From NCBI GenBank assembly GCA_002783865.1, contig PFJE01000153.1, forward strand, positions 1-52,360: DNA of 52,360 nt, written 5' to 3'. Positions within the stretch are counted from its first letter, which is position 1. The number at the start of each line of letters is the position of its first letter. Position numbers and translations under genes: made by a program. Shown piece after piece: positions 1 to 15,334 of the stretch. Source of the DNA: Sphingomonadales bacterium CG_4_10_14_3_um_filter_58_15 (lineage in GTDB: Bacteria; Pseudomonadota; Alphaproteobacteria; Sphingomonadales; Sphingomonadaceae). The notes beneath the pieces were generated by a model that saw only the letters and a list, made by a program, of their open reading frames with translations, was not told the DNA's origin and searched no databases.

Positions 1-160
1 GCCCTTCAATCTTCTGGTCTGACCTGCTGCCACTGATTTCAGCTGAACGCGGGTAACGCACAGGACGCGGTCATGTTCATATTGATTGAAACGAACTTGA
101 CTGGAAGATCAACTGCCAATCATGCGACAGCCGGAATAGGTGTCCCGGCAAATAGCCGCG

Positions 161-2104
<1,944 letters not shown>

Positions 2105-2112
<8 letters not shown>

Positions 2113-2779
2113 ATTTCAGGCCTTCTTTCTCCAGCCGTTCGCGCATCTGGTACATGTCCAGCCCCAAGACGCCGCTTGCCAGTTCCTGCCTTTTGTCTTC
2201 TTCATTGGCTTCCCGCGCCTGCGCTTTTTCGAGTACTTCGGCCGCCCGCTCGCGCTGGACGACACAGACGCCGTCGTCGTCGGCAACGATCACATCACCG
2301 GGATTTACCAGCGCACCGGCGCAGACGATCGGTATATTCACCGAACCCAATGTGTTCTTGACCGTGCCCTGTGCGAAGACGGCCTTGGACCAGACCGGGA
2401 AATTCATTTGCGTGAGATCACGGACATCGCGAACACCGGCGTTGATGATCAGTCCGCGACCGCCGCGAGATTGCGCAGATGTCGCAAGGAGATCGCCGAA
2501 ATAGCCATCTTCGCAGGGGCTGGTCGGTTCCAAGACTAGGATATCGCCTGCCTGCATCTGCTCGATCGCGACATGAACCATCCAGTTGTCGCCGGGCGCG
2601 GCCGATATGGTGACGGCATTGCCCGCCACCCGCGCACCTGCATAAATCGGGGTCATGTGCGAGGCCATCAGGCCGGTCCGGCCCTGCGCTTCGTGGACGG
2701 TTGCGACGCCGCATTTGCCGAGTGCATCGACCAGTTTCAGATCGGTCCGTTCAATATTCTGAACAACAATATTCGCCAT
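2105..2779 (-). CDS. ligK: 4-carboxy-4-hydroxy-2-oxoadipate aldolase (LigK)
   Basis: Class II HMG/CHA aldolase with the RraA-like fold. It splits 4-carboxy-4-hydroxy-2-oxoadipate into pyruvate and oxaloacetate, the last step of the 4,5-cleavage route. The family motif D-x20-R-D is exact: D96, then R117-D118 (NAGVRD). I chose the ATG at 2779, giving 224 residues. A GGAGGAAG ribosome site (2785-2792) lies 5 bp upstream, whereas the longer frame to 2833 adds 18 residues that do not look like the family. It is the first gene of the ligK-ligU-ligI operon and is divergent from the LysR gene. Confidence 0.94.
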
Positions 2780-2860
2780 TTTAACTTCCTCCGACAATCG
2801 GGTCAGTGTTGCAGGCCAGGAGCGGTAGCGCAATTTGGAACTTGGGCAGGGCTATAAGAT

Positions 2861-2878
2861 TGTGCTAATCCTGTGCTA
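2861..2878. promoter_or_regulatory. Possible LysR-type operator in the ligK/LysR divergent region
   Basis: The heptamer TGTGCTA occurs twice, at 2861-2867 and 2872-2878, spaced 11 bp (one helical turn), directly against the LysR start codon in the 98-bp divergent region. LysR proteins usually bind such a region and control both directions. This is inference from position and the direct repeat only. I see no classic perfect T-N11-A dyad that I would rely on. Confidence 0.3.
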
Positions 2879-4023
2879 TGGAACTTTGGCACCTCAACTT
2901 GCGGCATTTATACGCGGCCATGGAAATCTGCGACAAAGGGAGCATTAGCGCTGCGGCAGACGCCGTTAATCTGACGCAGCCTGCGATAACACAGGGGTTG
3001 GTGAAGCTCGAAACATTGTTGGGGCAGCCGCTGTTCGAACGTCGCACGGATGGGATGGCCCCAACTGCCGCTGCGATTATCTTCGCCCCCCGGATCGAGG
3101 CTGCGCTGGCAAATATCGGCTCGACGCGGGTTACCATGGCGCAATTGCGCGCCTTTCTGTTGGTCGCCGAGCATGGCAGCTATCCCACTGCCAGCGCGAT
3201 GTCGGGGCTGGCGCAGCCCTCATTGCACCGTTCGGTTGCCAATCTCGCCATCGCTCTGAAGCGCAAATTGCTCGAGCGGCGCGGAAAGGGCATGGCGCTG
3301 ACCGCACAAGGACGCGCGCTGGCCCGCTCCTTCCGGCTGGCCCGCGGGGAACTCGCCGCCGGACTGTCGGAGCTAGAAGCGCTCAAAGGCCGGGAAACCG
3401 GCACCATTTCGATCGGCGCAATGCCCTTGTGCAGAGCGCGCCTGCTCCCCAAAGCCGTGGCGCAATTTCACAATGCTTATCCTGAAAGCGAAATCCGGAT
3501 TGTCGAGGGTAGCCATGCCGAGCTGATCGAACCACTGCGCGACGGCGAGCTGGATCTGCTGATTGGGGCCTTGCGCGATCCGTCTCCCGGCGATGACGTG
3601 CAGCAACAGGCCCTATTCGAAGACCATCCGGTAATCATTGGCCGCTATGATCATCCTTTGCGGGACCAGCCGAGTGATCTGGAGAAACTGGCCAGCTATC
3701 CTTGGATCATCGCAGCGCCGGGCACGCCGCTGCGTATGCGGTGGGAGCAGATGTTCGAGCCTGCCGGCATCGCCTGTCCGGACGTGCCGATCGAATGCGG
3801 CTCGGTGATTACCATCCGCCAGATCTTGCTCGAAAGCGATTTCCTCACTCTGCTTTCGCCCGATCAGGTTGCCGTGGAACTGGAGGCCGGGTGGCTGTCG
3901 GCAATCGGCGAGCCACCCGAAGGTCTGCACCGGACCATTGGCGCAACAACCCGTGCCGGCTGGATGCCCACCGCGATGCAGCGGGATTTCATGGCGATCC
4001 TGGAGCAGGCGTCGAAAGGCTGA
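2878..4023 (+). CDS. LysR-type regulator with two N-terminal HTH domains (LigR-like)
   Basis: Likely pathway activator, divergent from ligK and upstream of the ligJ-ligA-ligB-ligC run, the place held by LigR in sphingomonads. At 381 residues it is about 80 longer than a usual LysR protein. The extra length is a second winged-helix: residues about 5-64 (LRHLYAAMEICDKGSISAAA ... PLFERR) and about 84-146 (QLRAFLLVAEHGSYPTASAM ... LLERRGKGMALTAQGRALA) both read as LysR HTH domains. The substrate-binding domain follows from about residue 165. The inducer is probably a pathway intermediate, by analogy. The gene ends 71 bp before the next gene. Confidence 0.85.
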   Translation: MELWHLNLRHLYAAMEICDKGSISAAADAVNLTQPAITQGLVKLETLLGQPLFERRTDGMAPTAAAIIFAPRIEAALANIGSTRVTMAQLRAFLLVAEHGSYPTASAMSGLAQPSLHRSVANLAIALKRKLLERRGKGMALTAQGRALARSFRLARGELAAGLSELEALKGRETGTISIGAMPLCRARLLPKAVAQFHNAYPESEIRIVEGSHAELIEPLRDGELDLLIGALRDPSPGDDVQQQALFEDHPVIIGRYDHPLRDQPSDLEKLASYPWIIAAPGTPLRMRWEQMFEPAGIACPDVPIECGSVITIRQILLESDFLTLLSPDQVAVELEAGWLSAIGEPPEGLHRTIGATTRAGWMPTAMQRDFMAILEQASKG

Positions 4024-4094
4024 ATTCGCTTTATCTTATATCCCGTGCGGCTTTCCGATTGGCGGATTTAGTGGACTGCGAATAGCAGGGAGAC

Positions 4095-4877
4095 ATGATT
4101 CAATCCTTCTCTCTTATCGGTTTCGGTGAAGCCGGCTCGACCTTTGCCAGAGCAGGCGGTTGGGGCGAAGCCGCGCGGGCCTATGATATCAAGGACAAGC
4201 AATCGGAATATGGTGCGGTGGGCGTGACGGGATGTGCCGGCTTGCCAGAGGCAATCAAGGGGTCGTCCGCGATACTCAGTCTTGTCACGGCTGGCCAGGC
4301 AAAGACTGTTGCAGAAGAAGCTGCGCAGAGCATCGCGCCGGGCGCATTATATTTTGATATGAACTCGGTCGCCCCCGATACGAAACGCATCTCTGCGAAA
4401 TTTATTCAACAAGCCAATGGGCGATACATCGATGTCGCGGTGATGGCTCCCGTCCATCCCGCCGAACTGTCCGTACCGCTGCTGCTTTCGGGTGCCGACG
4501 CCGCGGAGGGTGCTGCTGTTCTGACCGGTCTTGGCTTTGACAATATTCGTGTAGTGGACGGTGAAGTCGGCAAAGCATCGTCGATCAAGATGATCCGCTC
4601 GATCATGGTCAAGGGCATTGAAGCATTGACCGCAGAAATGATGCTCGCTGCCCACGAAGCAGGAGTGAGTGACGATGTCCTGCAATCCCTCGGACCGGAA
4701 TGGGCCGAAAAGGCAGAATATAATCTCGAACGGATGAGAAGCCACGGGTTGCGGCGGGCGGAAGAAATGCAGGAGGTCGCCTTGACCCTCGAAGCGCTGG
4801 GCATCGAACCCCTGATGACCAAGGCGACGATTATCCGCCAGCGGGAAATGGCAAATAAGGAAGGATTGGCGATATGA
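4095..4877 (+). CDS. NAD(P)-binding 3-hydroxyisobutyrate/6-phosphogluconate dehydrogenase-like protein
   Basis: A cytoplasmic oxidoreductase of unknown substrate. The N-terminus starts a Rossmann fold with the glycine motif GFGEAGS (residues 9-15). The C-terminal half (from about residue 160, GEVGKASSIKMIRSIMVKG) is the all-helical dimerisation domain of this superfamily and resembles the DUF1932 type. SIKMIRS contains the lysine normally used as the catalytic base. It opens the operon, overlapping ligJ by 4 bp, so a role on a 4,5-cleavage intermediate or side product is likely but unproven. The start has AGGGAG just upstream. I do not recognise a named gene. Confidence 0.72.
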   Translation: MIQSFSLIGFGEAGSTFARAGGWGEAARAYDIKDKQSEYGAVGVTGCAGLPEAIKGSSAILSLVTAGQAKTVAEEAAQSIAPGALYFDMNSVAPDTKRISAKFIQQANGRYIDVAVMAPVHPAELSVPLLLSGADAAEGAAVLTGLGFDNIRVVDGEVGKASSIKMIRSIMVKGIEALTAEMMLAAHEAGVSDDVLQSLGPEWAEKAEYNLERMRSHGLRRAEEMQEVALTLEALGIEPLMTKATIIRQREMANKEGLAI

Positions 4878-5892
4878 GCCTGATTATCGATTGCCACGGC
4901 CATTATACCACTGCGCCGGCGGCGCATAATGAATGGCGCGAGGCGCAAAAAGCGGCCTTCGCATCTGGCGAACCGGTTGGATCTTATCCCGAAATTTCCG
5001 ACGACCAGATCCGCGAAACGCTGGAGGCCAACCAGATTAAATTGCTGAAAGAGCGCGGCGCTGACATGACGATATTTTCGCCCCGCGCCTCGGCAATGGC
5101 GCCGCATATCGGCGATGAAAGCGTGGCCAGAAAATGGGCGCAGGTGAACAATGACCTGATCAAGCGCTGCGCCGAACTCTATCCGGAAATATTCGTGCCC
5201 GTCTGTATGCTGCCGCAAAGCCCGAAGGCCGACATGCAGGGCAGTATCGAGGAGCTGGAGCGCTGCGTCGACATGGGTTTCGTGGGGTGCAACCTCAATC
5301 CCGATCCCGGCGGCGGCAAGTTTGAACATCCGCCTCTTACCGACAAGTTCTGGTATCCATTCTACGAGAAAATGGTCGAACTCGACGTGCCGGCGATGAT
5401 CCATGTCTCGGGCAGCTGCAATCCCGCCATGCACGCCACGGGCGCTTATTATATCGCGGCAGACACGATTGCCTTCATGCAATTCATCCAGGGCGACTTG
5501 TTCAGGGACTTCCCGGACCTGCGCTTCATCATTCCGCATGGCGGCGGCGCAGTGCCTTATCATTGGGGGCGCTATCGCGGCCTTGCCGACATGCTCAAGC
5601 AACCCGATCTGTCCGGTCATGTGATGAACAATGTCTATTTCGACACCTGCGTTTATCATCAACCGGGTGTGACCCTGCTGGCCGATGTGATCGACAACAA
5701 GAACATCCTGTTCGGCAGCGAAATGGTCGGCGCGGTGCGCGGCATTGATCCGCAGACGGGCCATTATTTCGACGACACCAAACGCTATGTCGATGCGCTC
5801 GATATCTCGGATGCCGAGCGGCATGCGATTTTTGAGGGCAATGCGCGGCGGGTCTACCCGCGGCTGGACGCTCAGTTGAAGGAGAGAGGGTT

Positions 5893-5896
<4 letters not shown>
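4874..5896 (+). CDS. ligJ: 4-oxalomesaconate hydratase (LigJ)
   Basis: Adds water to 4-oxalomesaconate, giving 4-carboxy-4-hydroxy-2-oxoadipate, the substrate of LigK. It is a zinc-dependent member of the amidohydrolase superfamily (340 residues). The metal motif is DCHGHY with H8 and H10, with H177 (MIHVSG) and H222 (IPHGGG) as further ligands. The sequence follows LigJ throughout. It overlaps the preceding NAD-binding gene by 4 bp and the following ligA by 4 bp (GTGA), so the whole block is one transcript. Confidence 0.94.
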
Positions 5897-7189
<1,293 letters not shown>

Positions 7190-7207
7190 ATTTGACGGAG
7201 AATTGAC

Positions 7208-10303
<3,096 letters not shown>

Positions 10304-10304
<1 letters not shown>

Positions 10305-11095
10305 TGACCATCGACGCTGTCATAAACTACGCGGCGCGCACCGATTTTCGCCAGCGCTATTATGCCAATGATCATAGCAAGGATACGGTGGTGGTCGAAG
10401 GGCGCACCATGCCATTGGTCGATGCCCGCGTCAGTGCACCCGATCTCGATCAGGAAGGCTTCAAGCTTGTGCGCCATGCCAGCGCCGTTTCCGATTTCAC
10501 CGATCTGGCGCAAATCGCGGCCGTTCATGCCGATGAAATCGTCGAATTGCTGAAGGCCGAGACGGGAGCGGACGTCGTCATCGTATCGGGGCCGGGCATC
10601 TTGCGATTCAGTGAAAAAAGCCAAGAGGCTGGCGCACACAATAACAGCATGCCGGCGCGTTTCGCCCATATCGATACCAGCGCAGAAACTTCCAAAGGAT
10701 TCGCGCAGGGCAGCCAGCCTGAAGGTGCCAAGGTTCGCCGCTATGCTCATTATAATGTCTGGCGATCTTTTTCGGGAGCGCCACAGGATGTTCCGCTCGC
10801 GCTCTGCGATGCACAGTCGGTCGGCAAGGATGATCTGCTGATCGCGGATGCTCTTTTTGATGAAGCCGGCAAGCCTGACTGGGGCTTCGAAAGCTATCTT
10901 ATCGCGCATAGTGATGCGCATCGCTGGCACTGGTTTTCCGACATGGCGATCGACGAAGCGCTGATCTTCAAGACCAGCGACTCCGAATATGAAAACCCGG
11001 TGCCGCATGTTGCCTTTGACCACCCGGCGGTGCCCGAAGACTGCCATCCAAGAGCTAGCCTAGAAATGCGGGCGGTCGCTTATTGGTGCGACTGA
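10304..11095 (+). CDS. CmcJ/NvfI-type Fe(II)/2-oxoglutarate oxygenase candidate (copy 1)
   Basis: 263 residues from the ATG at 10304, which overlaps the aldo/keto reductase stop by one base; a longer frame starting at 10178 would lie inside that gene. It belongs to the family typed by CmcJ (cephamycin) and the fungal endoperoxidase NvfI. The 2-His-1-carboxylate triad can be read as H122-x-D124 (FAHIDTS) and H206 (SDAHRW), with R250 or R256 as the 2-oxoglutarate arginine. All four align with copy 2 at 14052-14924. The physiological reaction is unknown. In an aromatic island, hydroxylation or oxidative demethylation are possibilities. Family call fairly sure, activity not. Confidence 0.75.
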
Positions 11096-11131
11096 CCGGT
11101 CTTGCGCGTCCGAGCTATCTACGCTAGAAAA

Positions 11132-11151
11132 CTAACAAATGTTATTGTTAG
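11132..11151. promoter_or_regulatory. Type A operator, upstream of lignostilbene dioxygenase
   Basis: CTAACAAATGTTATTGTTAG. It contains TAACAAATGTTA (one mismatch to the palindrome TAACAATTGTTA) followed by another TTGTTAG half. It ends 9 bp before the ATG of the dioxygenase and abuts the GGAGAG ribosome site, so bound protein would block expression. One of five type A sites in the window. Confidence 0.6.
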
Positions 11152-11160
11152 GAGAGCGGC

Positions 11161-12627
11161 ATGGCAGAGTTTCCGGGAACACCCGATTATTTCGGGCTGA
11201 ACAAGCCCATTGGTCAGGAATATGATCATATGGATCTTGCAGTGGAAGGCACCATACCGGCCGAAGTGGCGGGCACGTTTTTCCGCGCCGTCCCGGATCC
11301 CGCCTTTCCGCCTTTCATCGAAGATGGTGCTGCGTCATTGTCCGGTGACGGCATGATTTCTGCGATCCGGCTTGGCGAAGGCAAGGCTGCCATTTCGATG
11401 CGCTATGTCCAGACCGAACGCCACCAGGCGGAGGCCACCGCCGGGGAAGCGATCTTTGGCAAATATCGCAACCCCTATACCGATAAACCCGAGGCAAAGG
11501 GGCTGGACCGCACGGTTGCGAATACCACCCCGATCTGGCATGCCGGGAAGCTGTTGCTGGCGAAGGAAGATGGTCGGCCCTATCAGGTGGACCCCCAAAC
11601 GCTCCAAACCATCGGTTCCCATGACTTTGGCGGCAAGTTGAAGTCCGACACCGTAACCGCGCATGCGCGGATAGACCCGGAAACCGGCGAGATGTTCATG
11701 TTCGGCTATGAAGCCGACGGTCTCGCCTCTACCAAAGTCGCTTATTTCATCGTCGACAAGGATGGCAATCTGACTCGCGAACAATGGTTTGACGCCCCCT
11801 ATTGCGCGATGATGCATGATTTCACGATCACCGAGAACCATACGCTTTTCCCGATCTATCCGACCACCTGCGACCTTGAACGGCTGAAGGCAGGCGGGGA
11901 TCACTGGGGCCATGAAATGGATCTGGAGAGCTGGGTCGGCGTGATGCCGCGCTATGGCGATGTTTCCGAAATGCGCTGGTTCAGGGGGCCCAAGGGCGTG
12001 TCCTGCTATCATATGATGAACGCGCATGAAGATGCCGAGGGACGCATCCAGTTCGATCAGTGCCTGTCCAACGTAAATGCATTCCCGTTCATCCAGCGGG
12101 CTTCGGGCCTCAATATTCCGCCTTGGGAAATGGAAGGCAGGCTGGCCCGCTGGACGCTCGACATGAATGGCGAAAGCGACGAAATTGTCGAAACCGCGAT
12201 TGGCCCGTCGGGAGACTTTCCGGTCATTCCTGCCGACAGACAGGGCAGGGCCTATGACCATGGCTGGATGTTGACGATGAACCCGGAAATGCAGGGGCCG
12301 CCGGTTTTCGGCGGACCGGTCGGCGCGATGTTCAATATGCTGATGCGTATCGATCTGAACGGCGGACCCCCGCAGGCCATGGCGCTGCCACCAGCGCATT
12401 GCATCGAGGAACCGGTGCATGTTCCGTCGAAACAGGATGGCCATGAAGGTTGGCTGGTTGCGGTGGTCGATGAACAGACGGGACCGGAAGATTTCAGCCA
12501 TCAATGCTGGATCATCGAAGCCGGCAATGTCGGAGCCGGACCGGTCGCGAAGATCGCCATACCGGAGCGGCTGCGTCCGCAAATCCACGGCTGGTGGGTC
12601 AGTCAGGCAAAGCTTGACGCCGCATGA
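11161..12627 (+). CDS. Lignostilbene-alpha,beta-dioxygenase (carotenoid oxygenase family)
   Basis: Fe(II) dioxygenase that cleaves the central double bond of 4-hydroxystilbenes from lignin to two aromatic aldehydes (for example vanillin). 488 residues, the LSD size. The four iron histidines of the beta-propeller can be placed at H168 (TAHAR), H219 (MMHDF), H284 or H289 (CYHMMNAHE) and H476 (QIHGWW). Y102 and K135 correspond to the substrate-binding Tyr101 and Lys134 I recall for LsdA/NOV1. The stacking Phe59 seems to be absent (segment AASLSGDG). It overlaps the next gene by 4 bp and has a type A operator in front. Confidence 0.9.
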   Translation: MAEFPGTPDYFGLNKPIGQEYDHMDLAVEGTIPAEVAGTFFRAVPDPAFPPFIEDGAASLSGDGMISAIRLGEGKAAISMRYVQTERHQAEATAGEAIFGKYRNPYTDKPEAKGLDRTVANTTPIWHAGKLLLAKEDGRPYQVDPQTLQTIGSHDFGGKLKSDTVTAHARIDPETGEMFMFGYEADGLASTKVAYFIVDKDGNLTREQWFDAPYCAMMHDFTITENHTLFPIYPTTCDLERLKAGGDHWGHEMDLESWVGVMPRYGDVSEMRWFRGPKGVSCYHMMNAHEDAEGRIQFDQCLSNVNAFPFIQRASGLNIPPWEMEGRLARWTLDMNGESDEIVETAIGPSGDFPVIPADRQGRAYDHGWMLTMNPEMQGPPVFGGPVGAMFNMLMRIDLNGGPPQAMALPPAHCIEEPVHVPSKQDGHEGWLVAVVDEQTGPEDFSHQCWIIEAGNVGAGPVAKIAIPERLRPQIHGWWVSQAKLDAA

Positions 12628-13544
12628 CAAAAATTGTCGTTACCGGCGCATCGGGCCAGTACGGGCGCTCGGCAACCGACAAGCTGATCGCGATGGGGCG
12701 CGGGGAAGACTTGATCCTGATCTCCCGCACACCGGGCAAGCTGGAGGATCGTATCGCGCAGGGTTGCACCGTGAGATATGGTGATTTCGACAAGCCGGAG
12801 ACATTGGCCGAGGCTATTGCTGGTGCGGATAAGATGCTGCTTATATCACGGACGAGAGTCGGCGCACGGATACTCCAACACAAAGCGGCCATCGATGCCG
12901 CCGCCGCCAACGGTGTGCAGCATATTGTTTACACCAGCTTCGTCAATGTCGAGGAAGACAATCCCGCCATTGTCACCATTGATCACCGCGAAACGGAAAA
13001 GCTCATAAAGCAAAGCGGTTGCCGCTGGACCTTCCTGCGCGATGCCCATTATGCCGATGCGATGATCCTGAATGCCGGTCCGGGCTTTATCGCCTCGGGT
13101 GTCTGGCAAACGAGCACGGCCGGCGGCAGGGAGGCGATGGTCTGGCGCGACGATTGCGTCAATTGCGCTTTGGCGGTGCTGACTCAGGAGGGGCACGAGA
13201 ACAAGGCTTATCCGATCACCGGGCCAAACAGCGAAAATTTTGCCGAGGTGGTCGCCATGCTGAACGAGATTGTCGGTTGTTCGGTCCAGCTGGTCGAGAC
13301 CGATGATGACGGCATATATGCCATGTTCGATGCCATGGGCATCCCGCGGGAACCGGTTGATGATCAGACGGTTGGCGGCATCCCCTGGAACAGTGATGAT
13401 ATGGTCAGTTTCGAGCGCAGCATCCGCGAAGGCTATCTGGATATCTGCACCGACGATGTCGAAAAACTGACGGGGAGAAAGGCCCGTTCCGTCCGCCAGA
13501 TGATCGAGGAAAATCGGGAATTTCTGAAGCAGCAGATTCCCTGA
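12624..13544 (+). CDS. NmrA-like NAD(P)-binding reductase
   Basis: Atypical SDR of the NmrA/QOR2 type, 306 residues. The glycine motif GASGQYG is at residues 8-14, typical of NAD(P)H:quinone oxidoreductase 2-like proteins. There is no canonical YxxxK catalytic pair in the usual place. It is translationally coupled to the lignostilbene dioxygenase (ATGA overlap), so it probably acts on a stilbene precursor or on the aldehyde products, or on a quinone side product. Substrate unknown. Confidence 0.75.
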   Translation: MTKIVVTGASGQYGRSATDKLIAMGRGEDLILISRTPGKLEDRIAQGCTVRYGDFDKPETLAEAIAGADKMLLISRTRVGARILQHKAAIDAAAANGVQHIVYTSFVNVEEDNPAIVTIDHRETEKLIKQSGCRWTFLRDAHYADAMILNAGPGFIASGVWQTSTAGGREAMVWRDDCVNCALAVLTQEGHENKAYPITGPNSENFAEVVAMLNEIVGCSVQLVETDDDGIYAMFDAMGIPREPVDDQTVGGIPWNSDDMVSFERSIREGYLDICTDDVEKLTGRKARSVRQMIEENREFLKQQIP

Positions 13545-13554
13545 ATAGAATCCC

Positions 13555-14049
13555 TCAGGTCAGCGCATAATAGCGCAGCAAATTGCCGTCCGGTTTGCGT
13601 TCGCCCACGCCAACAAAGACATGGCGGGTCAGCCAGTCATGCTTGCCGGCAGATACGTCGAATGTCGGCTGGCCGCGCAGATAATAATCGGCATGGTCGA
13701 CGGCCGGTCCATTGTCGAAGGCCCATGCGCGCAGCCGCGTCATTGCATCGGGGGAACGGCCCCAGAGAAAGCCCCGGTTCTGCATGTAGATGATCGTGCC
13801 ATCCTCTTCTTCCAGGCAATAGCGGGCATCAAAGCGCGCCGTATCATCCTCGCCAAAATGCGCATAGTCGCCGCCGGAATTGGGGATCGCCTTGCCGCGC
13901 AGTCTGGGTCCTTCAAACGTGCCCTCATCGACCAGCACGGCGCTGCGCATCCCGCCTTGCGGCAAGCCGGGAATGCTGAGTACGCGGGTAAATTTGAGCC
14001 GGCATTCAAAGGCAAATTCGAGATGTGGTTTGTTCATGGTGGAGAGCAT
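13555..14049 (-). CDS. DUF3237-family protein
   Basis: 164 residues with the beta-barrel DUF3237 pattern (GMRSAVLVDEGTFEGPRLRGKAIPNSGGDYAHF, then TIIYMQNRG). The ATG at 14049 is preferred because AAGGA precedes it. An in-frame ATG at 14037 is possible. It is the last gene of the five-gene minus-strand operon starting with the O-demethylase, 2 bp after the CmcJ/NvfI-like gene. I recall that the stereospecific decarboxylases PhcF/PhcG of dehydrodiconiferyl alcohol catabolism in SYK-6 were described as DUF3237 proteins. If that is right, this gene could make stilbenes for the dioxygenase whose operon converges on it. Confidence 0.75.
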   Translation of the reverse strand: MLSTMNKPHLEFAFECRLKFTRVLSIPGLPQGGMRSAVLVDEGTFEGPRLRGKAIPNSGGDYAHFGEDDTARFDARYCLEEEDGTIIYMQNRGFLWGRSPDAMTRLRAWAFDNGPAVDHADYYLRGQPTFDVSAGKHDWLTRHVFVGVGERKPDGNLLRYYALT

Positions 14050-14051
14050 AT

Positions 14052-14924
14052 CTAATCCTTGGTAAAATAGGCAACACCGCGAAACTCGAAACTGCGCCGC
14101 TCAATGGCATCGGGGCGACTGGTATCCGGAAAGGCGGTATGCGGCGCGCGCCATGCGCCGCTGTGGTCGGAATCATAGAATTTGATGAAGATCACTTCCT
14201 CGTCTGTCATGTCCGGAAAATACCACCAGCGATGGTCGGGCGAATGGCGGAATATGGTGGCGGCCATCATGTCCTCCTCGCCGGGAATCTCGACAAACAG
14301 ATCATCGCCGGTGGGAATGACATCGACATCGACTTTGGTATTATGCGTGCCTTCGCCGTCCTTCACCGAGGGGCCTTCGCAGAGAGCCAGTGGCCAGTCT
14401 TGCGGCGGTGGCGAGAGGGCGCGCCACAAGGAGAAGCAGATGAACCGGTCATAGCCTTTGCCTTCTGGCCGTCGGGCGCGATACAACATCTCGGACAGTC
14501 TTTCCGCCGACTTTTGCGTGAAATCGACATGGGCCTCGCCAGCTGGTGGCTGGACCTCTTTGCTGGTTGTCCCGGACGTGCGGAGCATCCCGCCCATCGG
14601 GATGACAAAATCGGCGCCGGTCATTTGCCGGACGACGTCCTGCACCTGTTGCGCATATTCGCTATCAGGCCCGTAATTGGCGACCCAGTCGGTGATGTCC
14701 GTTTTGTGCCGTTCGATGGCAAATCCGTGCTCATCCAGGGTGAACGGACCAGCCAGTCGCGCATTCCTGATTTTCACATCATAAGGCGCATATTCGCCGG
14801 TATTATATTCCTCACCGGGTGCCCAGAACCGTCGATTGATCAGCGAAGTGGGCAAAAGATATTGAATCTTTGCATCAATTTCCGCAGTGGCAGGGCTCAA
14901 TGGCGTGTCCGCATCAGCGGTCAT
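14052..14924 (-). CDS. CmcJ/NvfI-type Fe(II)/2-oxoglutarate oxygenase candidate (copy 2)
   Basis: 290 residues, the second family member in the window and clearly diverged from copy 1. The metal triad reads H132-x-D134 (EAHVDFTQKSAE) and H231 (SPDHRWWYFPDM), with R277 or R282 (RRSFEFRGVAYF) for 2-oxoglutarate. FSLWRALSPPPQDWPLALC matches the conserved central block also seen in copy 1 (NVWRSFSGAPQDVPLALC). It sits between a small NTF2-like gene (12-bp gap) and DUF3237 (2-bp gap) in the O-demethylase operon. The reaction is unknown. It could hydroxylate, desaturate or demethylate a diaryl substrate. Confidence 0.75.
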   Translation of the reverse strand: MTADADTPLSPATAEIDAKIQYLLPTSLINRRFWAPGEEYNTGEYAPYDVKIRNARLAGPFTLDEHGFAIERHKTDITDWVANYGPDSEYAQQVQDVVRQMTGADFVIPMGGMLRTSGTTSKEVQPPAGEAHVDFTQKSAERLSEMLYRARRPEGKGYDRFICFSLWRALSPPPQDWPLALCEGPSVKDGEGTHNTKVDVDVIPTGDDLFVEIPGEEDMMAATIFRHSPDHRWWYFPDMTDEEVIFIKFYDSDHSGAWRAPHTAFPDTSRPDAIERRSFEFRGVAYFTKD

Positions 14925-14936
14925 TCTCTCATCCTC

Positions 14937-15329
14937 CTAAAAATCCAGACTGCCCTTCCGTTCGACAAAGCGCCAGCCGTCCGCTGTCAGCGTCAGGCGA
15001 TCCTGATAGCTGCCGACTTTGGCCGCCTGATCGGGGCCGGTGAACAGCAATATCTGGCTGGTTGCCGTTGCAGTTCCATCCGATGAGACGGTGACCCGGA
15101 TATTGGCGCAGATATGACGCGATGCGCGGGCTGGGCGGGCATTGAATGCCGCCAGTATCGCATCGCGTCCTTCGACAAAATCGTCGGGCGCGGTGGGCCG
15201 ACTCATCCTGCCGTCCGCGACATAGAGCGCAGCGACCGCAGCCCAGTCGCCCGCATCATTCAGCGCGGCATAATCGATGATCAATCGCTCACAGGCGCGT
15301 TCGGCGATCAGCGTATCTACTGCATCCAT
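14937..15329 (-). CDS. Small SnoaL/NTF2-like protein
   Basis: 130 residues with the cone-shaped alpha+beta NTF2-like fold: an N-terminal helix pair (ACERLIIDYAALNDAGDW), then YVADGRMSRP, then strands ending DGWRFVERKG. It resembles the scytalone-dehydratase/SnoaL_4 group, which holds dehydratases, isomerases and cyclases. The substrate cannot be read from sequence. It lies 5 bp downstream of the large LdpA-like NTF2 gene in the same operon, so the two may act on successive intermediates. Confidence 0.75.
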   Translation of the reverse strand: MDAVDTLIAERACERLIIDYAALNDAGDWAAVAALYVADGRMSRPTAPDDFVEGRDAILAAFNARPARASRHICANIRVTVSSDGTATATSQILLFTGPDQAAKVGSYQDRLTLTADGWRFVERKGSLDF

Positions 15330-15334
15330 ATTCG

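Noticed and set aside
4406-5824. 472-codon minus-strand frame opposite the NAD-binding protein and ligJ
   Set aside because: Shadow of ligJ and its neighbour; histidine- and arginine-rich composition with no recognisable domain.
11335-12630. 431-codon minus-strand frame opposite the lignostilbene dioxygenase
   Set aside because: Antisense shadow; all iron histidines and the operon coupling support the plus-strand gene.
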